A stretch of DNA of 64,000 nt from Humulus lupulus. Taxonomy: Eukaryota; Streptophyta; Magnoliopsida; Rosales; Cannabaceae. Position 1 is the first letter of the stretch, and each line of letters begins with the position of its first letter. The stretch is from assembly GCF_963169125.1 (NCBI RefSeq), contig NC_084801.1:77007696-77071695 (forward strand). Reading direction: 5' to 3'. Made by a program: the position numbers and the translations under genes. The notes under the pieces are model-generated. The model was given only the letters and a program-made list of their open reading frames with translations, was not told the DNA's origin and made no database searches. Shown here piece by piece: positions 32,929 to 43,339 of the stretch.

Positions 32929-33502
32929 TGTTGACCCTCGTTTTGGTCAACAACACGGAGTCAAGTAAACGATGAGAGATTAGTACAAAGCTTGAGAAAA
33001 CAATCTAATGGAAAGTAAAGAACACAAAGAATTATAGTGGTTCGACCCCAGTGATTGGTAATGACCTACGTCCACTTGATAGTATTATTAATATTGAGCT
33101 TCAAAGGTGTGATCAAAGAACTAGGGTTCCTGAGTTTCACAGACCTTAGAAGGAGAAAACAATACAAACGATGGATAATAGTAATGTAATTTGGAAAAAT
33201 ATCCAAAAATCCCCCCTTGAGCTATTTCTTGTATATTTATAGGCTCAAGGAGGGTTACATGAGTCAATTAGTCATATATTTCCTTAATAAATGGATCTTC
33301 AGGTTATAATGAAGAGATATTCTCTGATATCATTACAACTGTACAGATTTATTCATAAATATACGGAGTATACGACCAGGCTGGTCATATATAAAACTTG
33401 AACTCCACATATGGAAATATCTCTGGTCGATAGACGACCAACATCTCTGCCACGTGTCGAAAATTTTTGCCACGTCATCAACAGCTATTTTTTGGATAAA
33501 TA
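32929..33502 (-). repeat. 5' LTR of element A
   Basis: 574 bp. Plus-strand reading begins TGTTGACCCTCG and ends GGATAAATA (the terminal CA is mutated to TA). TATA box in CCTATAAATATACAAG on the minus strand, bracketed by an inverted repeat at 33215-33250. The right flank TACTC should recur left of element G if it is the TSD. Confidence 0.88.
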
Positions 33503-34599
33503 TACTCAATTCTAATTTATGAACTAATTAATTAGAGGATTGAACTATTGTAAGATGCTTATATCAATGGACAACTTACAATAAGATTTCTGTAAAAGTA
33601 TATCTATAACATAAAGAGTGCAATTCTGAATTTATAGTGGAGAAATATCAGAATTAATAAATTAACTATTATAATTAAAGAGCTTAATTATTTAGTTTCA
33701 ATTTATTGGAGCTTAATGTTATAGGTCAATGGTCGCCGAAATGGCTCAAACAAACACTGTTTGATAAGTAAAATATGTTTCTATGCACTAAACATAATTA
33801 TTGTATAATTATGTGTAATTAATTAATTATTTGATTCAACAAAAATATAATTAATTTTGAATTAATTTATTTTTGGGATTTTTGGTATTTAAATAATAAT
33901 AAAAATTTGGAAAAATCACATGCCTTCCTTGGCATGTGGTACACGTGTAGCACAGTGCACAGTCGCTGTGCTACATGCATAAGAAGCTCATGGCAGTTTC
34001 TTAGTTCCACAATTTTAGTTATTTAAATATGAAATAAATAATGCGATATTGTAATATGATTAAAATATTATTATTTAAACAAAATCTGATAATTGATCAG
34101 TTATTTTCAAATTGTTTAAAATAACTAATATTTTATTTTTAATATATTGGATATATTAAATATAGGAGATCAGTTTTTCAGAACGAGACTTTTCAGTGAT
34201 AGAAAATATATCGTGAAATCTCCCTAAGAGAAATAGAACAATGATACAAGCATAGGTCACTGTTCTTCGCAAACTTAGGTCCAAACTTTATTAGATCTCA
34301 TGTGTTGAGAACATCTGATAAATATATTTTGCCTATTGTTTTGTATACCGAGCCCACACTCGTTCTTTGTGTGTTGAGAACATTTTGGAAGACCCTGGTG
34401 TGAGATCTCAAGGATTTTTTTCGTACAAAAAGATAGCAGAAAGGAAGGACTTGTGGGGTTATTTTCTATTCATATCTTTGATTCAATATATATTTATGTA
34501 TGTGAAGAAGTAGATCTAGAAATCTTGTGGGGTTAAATTAACAATCTTGATTGTTGTTCCGCTGCGTATAATCGCTGATTTGATCTATAAAAACCAACA
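33503..34599 (+). mobile_element. Copia-type LTR remnant (right part)
   Basis: AT-rich and non-coding, ending GATCTATAAAAACCAACA at 34599, the terminal form of many plant Ty1/copia LTRs. TNP2 coding sequence of the CACTA element starts immediately after, so this is an LTR end and not CACTA sequence. There is no primer site at the junction, so it is either a solo LTR or a 3' LTR. Its left part is missing because element A interrupts it. Class and boundaries are inferred. Confidence 0.55.
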
Positions 34600-34661
34600 G
34601 TAGAAACAACAACATGTTCAAGATGTGTGCGACCCTTTTGTGGATTGTGAACGATTTTTCT
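34600..34661 (+). pseudogene. CACTA TNP2 transposase fragment (left of solo LTR H)
   Basis: Reads SRNNNMFKMCATLLWIVNDF, the strongly conserved LLWTINDFPAYGNLSGW region of En/Spm (CACTA) TNP2 transposases (Transposase_21). It breaks at solo LTR H and resumes at 44716. Removing H with one copy of its duplication restores NDF-PAR in frame. Confidence 0.85.
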
Positions 34662-35535
34662 TGTAACGCCCTTGATAGCCAAGACCACTACACTGTGTTC
34701 TTATAAATGTGCAGGACTTGCTAATCAAGTCATTAGTTAAAGACGTGTTGCTAAACCATTAGGGAGCTAGGGTTAAAAGGGGTTTGGTCTCAAAAAGATA
34801 CATTTCATATAATTAAACATTTTACACTAGGGATCCCAAAAGAAACAGGGTTTAAAAGTTGGTTTACAAAACTTCCAAAGTATAAACAACCACCAGCCAC
34901 TCTAAGGGCAAAACAGAAGTTTACGGTTCTCTTGTTCCTATCTCCCCCTCAACCGTGGCGGCTAAGCAGCTGATCATGTACATTCTGCTCTCAAAGCTCT
35001 CCGAGTCCGGGCTGATCAACCTTGCCCTTGCCTTTACCTACACCACGAATCACCCATGAGCCAAGGCCGAACAAGAAAACAAAACATTATATAACAAGCA
35101 ATGATAACAGTTTAATAACCCTTTAAGCATGACCATATACTTAACATATCACATTAAACACATAGCACGTAGATACAACCAAGATTCAGCCAGTCAACAC
35201 TCAGCTATTCAGCATGACAAATCCACCAATCAATAATAACAATTAAATCACATGATAATCAGGGTTGACACATGAGATCGCACCCTCTGTTTATCCCACT
35301 GACTCCGATCCGCTTAAATAATAAGTTTTCCTCAGCTACCAGTGGCCGAGTCGCGCCATGTGCGCTAGTGTAAACTTCGACACTCTTAGGCCCTTTGTTT
35401 ACTATTTACATGGCGTAATACCATCCCTCATAAATCCACAACCGGGTGCAATTTTCTTACCTTTAGTTTCCAAGTGCACTGATCACGAGCAACGCTTCTT
35501 GAGCACAATCTGATTCCCGAGCCCTAGCTTAGTAC

Positions 35536-36126
35536 TGTTATCCATAAAATTAGCATTGGTGACGTGGCAAGTGATCCCTGGACACATGGCTGACGCCTGG
35601 AAACGTTTTACTAGAGTATCGACCAGGGGACACATTAGAAGCAGTGTAAGCCTGTCTTACCTGCGACCAGTCTGGTCGATAGTTCCGCGTACAAGGCGAC
35701 ATTAATGGGAAAGATCTTTATGAATCCCGAATTTATCTCACACAATCTCCTGAGTATCCGATTATTCAGGAAAGAATATCTGTAACAATCTTTTGTAATC
35801 CCCCTTGAGCCTATAAATTGCAAGAGATAGCTCAAGGGAGAGGACTTTTGGCTTTTGAATCGTGAGAGATTATAGTAATTATCCTAGTAATACTGTATTG
35901 TTCTTTAGAAAGTGGTGAAACTCATTGAACCCTAGTTCTTTGATCACTCCTCTGATTTTTATATCAATATCATTCTAAGTGGACGTAGGTCATTACCAGA
36001 TCCTGGGGCCGAACCACTATAAAATACTGTGTCTTATTTACTTTTGTCATTACGTTCTTCTCATCTCTTTCATTCATATCAAGCATATTCTGACTCCGTG
36101 TCAGTTGGCCAAATCTTGGGTCAACA
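35536..36126 (+). repeat. 5' LTR of element B
   Basis: Starts TGTTATCCATAAAATTAGC and ends TTGGGTCAACA. TATA box in GCCTATAAATTGC near 35810-35820, framed by perfect 9-bp arms CCCTTGAGC (35802-35810) and GCTCAAGGG (35830-35838). Confidence 0.95.
35802..35838 (+). repeat. Inverted repeat around the TATA box, element B LTR
   Basis: Nine-bp perfect arms enclose a 19-nt loop holding TATAAAT. It is conserved in the 3' LTR (43015-43051) and, with 8-bp arms, in both LTRs of element A (13026-13061, 33215-33250) although the rest of those LTRs has diverged. Confidence 0.85.
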
Positions 36127-36128
36127 TT

Positions 36129-36148
36129 CTGGTGCTTTCATTGAGAGC
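36129..36148 (+). promoter_or_regulatory. Primer binding site, element B
   Basis: TCTGGTGCTTTCATTGAGAG lies two bases after the LTR. The motif TGGTGCTTTCATTGAGAG is identical in element C (59119-59140). The complementary tRNA is not assigned here. Confidence 0.8.
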
Positions 36149-36174
36149 TTGATTTACTGTTGTTGAGAAAACTA

Positions 36175-37947
36175 ATGGCGAAGGCTGGAAAGAAAACTGG
36201 ACAAGCAGCCACCACTGCACTGTCAAACCCGCCACCTCCTCCTCCTCCTCCTGCAAGTATGGCAGAGGATGAGCCACAACTGGATTTTGAGGAGGAGGAA
36301 ATGGATGATGCAACGTTGAAAAGTACCCTGGGCGCGTTGCAGGAAGAGCTGGCTAGTCTGAGGACCAGTCAGGAGACTGCCGCTGAAGTTATGGCACGGA
36401 AGCAGCAGAAGATTGAACGGCAGCGCGCGGAATTGAGCGAAAGGCAGGCGGAGGTGGACCGCCGCCAGAACGAAGCCATGGCAGCCCTTGAGGCAACCTT
36501 GCTATTGGCTAGAAATCAGGCTGCACCTGCCTCGCAGCCTGACCCACCTGTGAATGGGCCACCCCAGAGGGGTCCTAATCCGAGCCCACCGATCCAGCCT
36601 TCGAGTCCGCAAAGACCCGAACAGCCTCAGATGCCCCATGAAGATGTCCCACTGGAGCCTGAAGTACAGCCACCATCCCAAGCTGCTCAGGGTAACCCCC
36701 CGCAACGGAGGCAGAATAGGGCCGAGCATCAGCCTCGCAGCCCTAGACACCGTAGGGATGATGGGCCGAACCTACCGAACAGAGGTCACTACCCTCCTGG
36801 CCACAGGAGGGACTCAGAGTTAGGCTCTGTGGTCCGGGGTCCCCCACGGCATGATGATGCACGAGGACACCACGACCAGCGCAGGCCACCCTCTAACGCT
36901 CAGGGATGGTTCAGCCAGAAACGGACATCGGGGGAACAGTCGATCTCACCATAGCCAGTCGAGGTTCAGAGATGGCCACGGATACAATGAGGCCGACTCA
37001 GGCAAAGGCAGGAGCCAGGTACCTCAAGATTATCAACCAAATAGACAGGATGCTGGGGGGCAGTCCAGACAAAATAATGTCTTTGATCGGCTCGGGGGTA
37101 GGGAGCAGTGAAGAAGAGAAGAGGACCTGAGACATGTACTCAATGATCGCCGTGAGAGGCACGGCGAGAACGTCCCCCCGGCAACAAAGGCCACAGCGAT
37201 TCCTACCGTAGTGCAGACCCAGATAGACGCCCTCAACCAGGCTGTGCAGCAGCTGGTCGGAGGAAGGACTTCTTACATCGACCACGATAGGAGAAAAGGC
37301 ACTCCTTTCGTACAAAGGATAGCTAACGCCGAAACTCCCAGCAAATTCAAGATGCCTACGCTTCCAAACTTTGACGGTTATGGAGACCCAGTCTCGCATG
37401 TCAATAAGTTTGAAATTCAGATGGACATTCAGAAAGTGTCCGAAGACGCTCGGTGCAGGATCTTCCCTGCAACACTTTCTGATGCTGCGCAGGAGTGGTT
37501 CTTCAAGTTCCCTCCTGCGAGCATTGTTTTCTGGGAAATGTTCGTACGGGAGTTCTACGGACAGTTCTATGCTGGTCGTGTGCACCCAACTGAAGCAAAC
37601 CAGCTAGTCGAAATTCGCCAGCAGGACAGGGAGTCAGTAAAGGATTACGGCCAGCGCTTTATGCGAGCGGCGGCTGGAGCAAAAATAGTAGGAGACGAAG
37701 GCAAGATGATGGCCATTACCGCAGGGGTTAAACGTTGCTCTCCCCTCTGGAAAAGTCTCCGAAAAGAAGGAGTGAGAACCACCCAATAATTCTTAGACCG
37801 AGCTGACCGCTACATCAAGCTCGAAGAAGCCATTGCTGATGATGGAAAACCCTCGAACAAGGGTAAGAAGGCTGCCGAACCCGCCAAAGCCGCCAATGGT
37901 TCCAAACCTAATGGCAACGGGAACAGCAACGGTAATGGCAAGAATGG
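36175..37947 (+). pseudogene. Element B gag
   Basis: Start MAKAGKKTGQAATTALSN at 36175, followed by polyproline, an acidic stretch (DEPQLDFEEEEMDDATL), a coiled-coil-like segment (KQQKIERQRAELSERQAEVD) and a Pro/Gln/Arg-rich linker. A frameshift near 36905 moves the frame to NSRSHHSQSRFRDGHGYNEA. A stop at 37109-37111 precedes HVLNDRRERHG. The capsid-like domain runs from VQQLVGGRTS through SKFKMPTLPNFDGYGDP, QEWFFKFPPASIVFWEMFV and VKDYGQRFMRAAAG, with TAA at 37787-37789 in TTQ-stop-FLDRADRY. The gene ends at the deletion junction near 37945. Confidence 0.88.
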
Positions 37948-38553
37948 CATGGAGTTATTAAAAGCTTTTCTTCAGTTGCACACCCCCAAACAAACGGGTA
38001 GGTTGAAGCCGTAAACAAGACTCTTAAAGACACCCTAAAGAAAAGACTTGAAGAAGCTAAAGGAGCGTGGCCAGAGCAGCTGCCTGAAGTCCTATGGTCG
38101 TATAGAACGTCCCACCGAACAGCGACAGGACATACTCCATTTTCATTAGCCTACGGATATGAAGCCATGTTGCCTGTCGAGTTAGATCCCCCCTCACATC
38201 GGCGCTTGACTTACGACCAGGATCAGAACAACCAGTTAATGATGGAGTCCCTAGACTCAATCGTTGAGATACGAGAGAAATCTCAACTCCGAGTTGCTGC
38301 ATACCAGCAAAAAGTCGCCCGGTACTTCAACTCCAAAGTTAAAGAAAGAAAATTCAACGTCGGAGATTTGGTGCTACGACGAGTTTTCTTAAATACCCGC
38401 GACCCTACTGCTGGAGTGCTTGGACCTAATTGGGAGGGACCTTACCAGATTGAAGAAGTCCTTCATCCAGGCACATACAAACTTGCACGCTTGAATGGAG
38501 ATCTCGTTCCACGTTACTGGAATGGAGAACACCTGCGCAAGTATTATCAATGA
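37948..38553 (+). pseudogene. Element B integrase C-terminal half, after a pol deletion
   Basis: Begins mid-core at HGVIKSFSSVAHPQTNG. A TAG at 37999-38001 replaces Q before VEAVNKTLKDTLKK. It continues to GDLVLRRVFLNTRD, GVLGPNWEGPYQIEEV and the terminal NGEHLRKYYQ. The first two catalytic D residues and the zinc region are gone. Gag and integrase are in different frames at the junction (about 37943-37951), so no fusion protein is made. The word ATGG occurs on both sides, consistent with template switching or end joining at short homology. Confidence 0.9.
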
Positions 38554-38894
38554 ACAATCCTTTTTAAAGAACTGGCTTGTGTTAAAATTTTAATTTTCTT
38601 ACAAGTTTTGCAAAGAGGGTTAGCCACGTTGTATGGCTAACTGCTCGTATATGTAAGGTTCTATTATAGAATCACTCGTAAAGACATGGAGGGTTAATCC
38701 ATTTTTAATACGAGATTATAAAGGGCTGTGCGCAGCCAGTCATTCTTGCCAACCTTTGTGAATTTACATTTACAAGTATTTGTTCATTACGTGTGTTGTT
38801 TTGCTGTACTACAAGTATCATTTTTCCGCACGAACAGGAATGTTCGAATAGGCCATGGTCAGGGCAAGTGACCAAGGGGGTAAAGCTCCTCGAT

Positions 38895-38910
38895 CACTTG
38901 GGGGGCATAT
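38895..38910 (+). promoter_or_regulatory. Internal polypurine tract, element B
   Basis: CACTTGGGGGGCATAT lies about 340 bp after the integrase stop, identical in the core to the internal copies in A and G. Confidence 0.55.
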
Positions 38911-39210
38911 AAGGCACATCGATAGCAAAGCATACTCGCAAGGTATGTAAACACATGAACAAAATGAGTGAAAGCATGCTACAGTACTTAGAGTATTTTT
39001 CAAAATTTATGTTTTGTTAAAGCATGCCAAAGTACTATGCTAAGTTCGGTCATACGGACAAATGTTATAATAAATAAAGATATTATAGCATCAAGATTTA
39101 AGCTTTTACACCGCAAGCATCGCTGCTTGGATGTAACTGTTCGAATAAAAGGAAAAAAAGATTTGCTGCCCGTGCAGCAAAGTTTAAAAAAAAAATTATT
39201 GTCTTTACAT

Positions 39211-39228
39211 CACGACCCGTAGGTCGTG
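39211..39228 (-). repeat. Hairpin downstream of element B antisense gene
   Basis: CACGACC-CGTA-GGTCGTG, a perfect 7-bp stem, about 35 nt past the inferred stop of the antisense gene. It corresponds to 16835-16852 in element A. Confidence 0.75.
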
Positions 39229-39262
39229 TGGCCAAAAAGAGAGAAAAAATAAATGGGAAAGT

Positions 39263-41907
39263 TTAAGAGGCATTTGGGGCCGGAGGGTCCTGGGCAGCAT
39301 CCTGGTTGGTTGCGTCCTTGACAACTTCTTCTTCTTCTACACCAACGATGCTTGGAGAAGCAGGGATCCTCAGTATTGCCTCCTCTTCGGCCAGTTGAGA
39401 GGTGCAGCGAGCCAACTCAGTAGTCCTGACTTCCTCCGAAAGATAGCTAAAGTCGGCACCCTGATTATGTTCCCAGAAGTTGTAGAAACATCAGAGTGTC
39501 GTCCTCTTGTACTTTTCAAGATTTTTGGAGTTTCCAAGCTCCAGCTGCTTCACCTTGCCTTCAAGAGTGACAATAGCCTCGTCCTTGGACTTGAGTGTCT
39601 CTCCCAAATGCTTGATCTCGCGAAGATGGGTTTGGTTGGACTCTCGATACTGCTGCCTCAACTTCACCGCGGCATCTTTTGCGGCTTCAGCCTCTGACAG
39701 TTTGGTCACTGCAGCATCCCTCTCTCGAGCCAATGCCTCCAACTCCTTGGCGTGCCTGGCCTCTGCAGCCGAAAGCTCCTCAGCTGCCTTCACTTGATGC
39801 CTCTCAATGGCCTTTGCCTTGGCCTGCTCGATGGAAGCCTGGATACGAGTGCAAGTAGTGATAGCAGACAGCAAGGCCTGTGAATAAAGAAAAAAGTCAG
39901 AGCCTGCTGTGAAGAATAAAAGACTAAGGCTTAAAAAGTGAAGAAATACTCACACTGGAGATTTCATTCAGGGCCATGTTCAGAACCTGGTCAGCCCCCA
40001 TGTTTTCAGCCTCGACCATTGCATCTCTGACACGGTCACCTTTACCAATGCGGTCAAGGCGATCCCTGGCTGATCGGAGGGCACGGCTCATGAGTTTGGA
40101 CCCGAGAGCTTCTTCACGAGTAATTTCCTCTCTAGTGGGCGCATCCGGAGGATTTGGTGGGGCAGGAGGAGTCTGCTTCTCAGTAGGAGCTGGTGGATGA
40201 GTTTGCCCCATTGGCCCAGGAGTTTGCCCAGTTGGCACGTCCTTGGGAAGGTCTTCTGTTCGACCCTTCTTGGCTGGAGGGCCTCGGCTGGATTCGCCAG
40301 TTCTTCTCTTGGATCTCTGCTGGAGTTGGGTAACCTCCTCTTCCTCCTCGGCCTGGTACATGTCAAAGATATTGGGAGTGGCCATATCTGCATGAAAGTA
40401 AACACAGGAAACTGATAAGAATAAGAGGCAGATGAAAATGTATTATATGCAACAGGAGAAAGGCAACAAAGTGAATACCCGAGCTACAACTACTGGTCGT
40501 TACACTATTGACTCTATTAGTCATATACTCATTATCTGGCATGAAGAAGTCTGGCCCTAAGTTTGGAGCATATGTAAAGTTACCCTCCCCGTCAAACAAA
40601 TGACAGGGAATTGGAAAACCATTTAAAAGCGAAATAACTTTACCGTTATCATCAGAGGATTCTCCCAAGTCCACAATAGGCTCTTTGGCCTTTTGTTTCC
40701 CCTTGCCTTGGGGAGCAGAAGGTCTTTTTGCAGAAGGATTGCCCATGGGCTCCCTGATTGTAACCCCCGTTGGCCTCCTCCGAGGAGGAGACACAGGAGG
40801 TTGCTGCTCGGGAACCCCCTCGGCAGTGGCTTCATCCGCCACGGACCCTCTAGTTTCATGGCGAGGAGCCAGGAGGCCAGACCGCCTCAAGTTTTCTTCA
40901 ATGACCAGGGTCTTGACGCTTTTTGCTGCGTCAGACATCCTGGCCAAAGTATTAGACCTCGACACCATGTCTGGTGTTGGGGTCGGACGTAACCAAGGGC
41001 CTGAAAAGAAGATTACAGTTTGAGAAAAACGAAAGGAGACACCTTAAGTAAAAGTATCGACCAGTCAGAAACGGCGCTTACCTCCTCGTGCGAAGGCCAA
41101 GTTGTTGTTGGTTACATCCGTAGTAAAGAAGTACTCCTTATGGTAATGACCCACGTTTGATATATGGGTGGTGTCACTCAGGAACGTCCGGTTGGTCTCC
41201 TGGTGGCAGAAATGAAAGAAACCTGTCCCGTTGTGTTGCGGGTTAGACTTAAGATCAAAAAGATAGTTGACCTCGTGGGGCGAAGGTTCTGGCCATTTCT
41301 TAAGTTTATACAGGATATAGAGTGCGGCCAGCATCCTATATCCGTTTGGAGTTATTTCGAAGGGGGCGACACCAAAATAATTGGCCACCCCCACAAAAAA
41401 GGGATGAAGAGGGAGATAAGCTCCCGCCTCAATATGATACCGAGACCAGGTGCTGTTTGCACCTCCGGGGAGGTTAGCCCTCTGGTTTTCGGTAGGACGT
41501 ATAATGGAAACTCCTGTGAGAGGGAATTTCCTGAAGCAGTTAGCAACCATTCGAAGAGTTACTGAACTGGCTGGGGAAGTATACCACTCAACATCAGGCA
41601 AGTTCTGATGGCGAGGGCTGGCCCTAATTTGGATATTAGGGTCAGGAACAAGATTTTCTCGACCACTGGTCGAGGGAGCCCTTGCCTGCGAATCAGGCCG
41701 GGCAGGAGAATTTGGGTTGTTTTCAGACTCGGGTCTTTTCTTGCCTGAAGATTTGGAACGGGCCATGGGAGGAGAAGGATAGGGTCTGGAAGAAGATCGC
41801 AAGAAAGGGATCTCGTGGACACGGTCAGCTGGTTGTTCTTCTCCCTCGAGCAGTTGGGCAAGAAGGTCGTCGTTAATAGGCCTTTCACCTCCCCACAAAT
41901 CTGGCAT
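39263..41907 (-). CDS. Element B antisense gene (aORF), spliced, nearly intact
   Basis: Start ATG at 41907 (MPDLWGGERPINDD), six nt after a splice acceptor. An in-frame ATG at 41919 lies inside the inferred intron. Exons are 41907-41082, 41000-40479, 40387-39954 and 39877-39263. Introns of 81, 91 and 76 nt begin GTAAGC, GTATTC and GTGAGT and end CAG, phases 1, 1 and 0. All four exons join in frame. Exon 1 holds AYLPLHPFFVGVANYFGVAP, EITPNGYRMLAALYILYKLK and PSPHEVNYLFDLKSNP (PF04195-like). Exon 2 ends with an acidic GESSDDNGKVISLL motif. Exon 3 is Pro-rich. Exon 4 is a long coiled coil (AEELSAAEARHAKELEALAR). The only stop before the end is TGA at 39491-39493, where element A has CGA (R). The function is unknown. 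The PF04195 assignment is from pattern memory, not a search. Confidence 0.8.
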
Positions 41908-41913
41908 TAAAGT

Positions 41914-42338
41914 CTGCATACAGAAGAATGGGGAGGTGAGGATAAAAAACTTTTAAAAGCTTTTTAGAATAACGCTGGTCGAGTATAAAAATTAAGTTTT
42001 TATACAACAGCATTCTAACAAAAAGCTAAATTTTTCTACACGAACAGTTTGAAAAATGGATCAAAGGGTGAAAGTAAAAAGTTTTTCTGAAAAAGTTTTT
42101 CTGAAAAATCTTTTTCAACTCCCCTTAGGGCGGGAAAAATTTATTTTTCAACTAGCCTAAAGATTGAATTTTTACTTCAATTTTACGTCCTAAAAAGCAT
42201 GATCCCGGATTTTAAACTAACTCGTAACCCTATTTCGCCTACAAAATATTCTGTCTACAAGCGTCTCAAACCAGAAACAGTACACATTCAGAAGCATGCA
42301 CCACGAAAAATTAGAAGCGTGGGAACTCGGAAACTTAC
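41914..42338 (-). other. 5'-UTR intron of element B antisense gene (425 nt)
   Basis: Minus-strand donor CTTG|GTAAGTTTCC (42338) and acceptor TTCTGTATGCAG (ends 41914), followed by ACTTTA and the ATG. It is positionally equivalent to the introns in A and G. Confidence 0.65.
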
Positions 42339-42510
42339 CAAGAAAAGTGACCGTGGAGATGGAAGAAAGATCAAGGAGATCAAGGAGCTCTCGGACGGGG
42401 TCCTGAATGTGCAGATGGAACGGTCTTCAGGAATGTTAAGGGCTCTGGATTTTAGGTTTTCTTGTGAAGACGATGGCGTGCGTAAAAAGAAAATAAAGAC
42501 TTCGAAGGTC

Positions 42511-42519
42511 TTATATAAG
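42511..42519 (-). promoter_or_regulatory. TATA box for element B antisense gene
   Basis: Minus-strand ACTTATATAAGACC, 176 nt upstream of the 5'-UTR donor, between the gene and the 3' LTR. Confidence 0.6.
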
Positions 42520-42737
42520 TTTGTCTCTGATAGTAAAAAGTGTAATCATTAGTTTCCCTTTTTCAAAGTATGGGGAAGCGGGATGGCCGTCGAAATCTTT
42601 TCTGGGGAACCGAAAGGACGTGATTGGACAGAGGTAGGTTGCTTTTTTCAAGAACACACGAAGGGTTCTGACACGCCAGGCGGGGTTACCGAAGAGTCGT
42701 TTGTTCAAAAGTTTATTTACTGCTCGTGATAAATAAA

Positions 42738-42748
42738 CTTGGGGCAAA
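42738..42748 (+). promoter_or_regulatory. 3' polypurine tract, element B
   Basis: CTTGGGGCAAA directly before the LTR start TGTTATCC. It is two G shorter than the tracts of A and G. Confidence 0.85.
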
Positions 42749-43339
42749 TGTTATCCATAAAATTAGCATTGGTGACGTGGCAAGTGATCCCTGGACACGT
42801 GGCTGACACCTGGAAACGTTTTACTAGAGTATCGACCAGGGGACACATTAGAAGCAGTGCAAGCCTGTCTTACCTGTGACCAGTCTGGTCGATAGTTTCG
42901 CGTACAAGGCGACATTAATGGGAAAGATCTTTATGAATCCCGAATTTATCTCACACAATCTCCTGAGTATCCGATTATTCAGGAAAGAATATCTGTAACA
43001 ATCTTTTGTAATCCCCCTTGAGCCTATAAATAGCAAGAGATAGCTCAAGGGAGAGGACTTTTGGCTTTTGAATCGTGAGAGATTATAGTAATTATCCTAG
43101 TAATACTGTATTATTCTTCAGAAAGTGGTGAAACTCATTGAACCCTAGTTCTTTGATCACTCCTCTGATTTTTATATCAATATCATTCTAAGTGGACGTA
43201 GGTCATTACCAGATCCTGGGGCCGAACCACTATAAAATACTGTGTCTTATTTACTTTTGTCATTACGTTCTTCTCATCTCTTTCATTCATATCAAGCATA
43301 TTCTGACTTCGTGTCAGTTGGCCAAATCTTGGGTCAACA
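42749..43339 (+). repeat. 3' LTR of element B
   Basis: 591 bp, same ends as 35536-36126, with about nine substitutions between the two. The TATA inverted repeat is kept (43015-43051). Confidence 0.95.

Larger units (their letters stand above)
12812..33502 (-). mobile_element. Element A: Tat-lineage Ty3/gypsy retrotransposon hosting element E
   Basis: Minus-strand element with 5' LTR 32929-33502, primer site 32905-32928, gag (32891-32640, then 23129 to about 21395), protease, RT, RNase H, aRNH, integrase (ends 17451), internal polypurine tract (17145-17160), antisense gene (14183-16853, plus strand), 3' polypurine tract (13314-13327) and truncated 3' LTR (12812-13313). Tekay element E (23130-32639) is inserted in gag with TSD CCACT. 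The two LTRs differ by about two dozen positions in about 500 by eye, so A is much older than E. Its right flank begins TACTC (33503). The left flank lies beyond element G. Pol has stops and small deletions. Confidence 0.9.
35536..43339 (+). mobile_element. Element B: Tat-lineage retrotransposon, pol-deleted derivative
   Basis: Complete insertion with TSD AGTAC (35531-35535 and 43340-43344) and 591-bp LTRs (35536-36126 and 42749-43339) that differ at about nine positions by eye, mostly transitions. The internal region has gag (36175 to about 37945), then jumps to the C-terminal half of integrase (37948-38553): protease, RT, both RNase H domains and the integrase N-terminus are missing. The internal polypurine tract, antisense gene (minus strand) and 3' polypurine tract remain. 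It is closely related to element A. It must have depended on enzymes from another element if the deletion preceded insertion. Confidence 0.95.

Noticed and set aside
33503..34599. Treating this AT-rich stretch as a CACTA intron
   Set aside because: It ends in CCAACA exactly where TNP2 coding starts and shows no splice acceptor there; an LTR end fits better, though not proven.
37941..38553. A gag-integrase fusion protein in element B
   Set aside because: The two parts are in different frames at the joint and a TAG follows at 37999.
40685..41023. Plus-strand frames across the element B antisense gene
   Set aside because: Complement of the conserved minus-strand exons; no conservation with element A in that frame.
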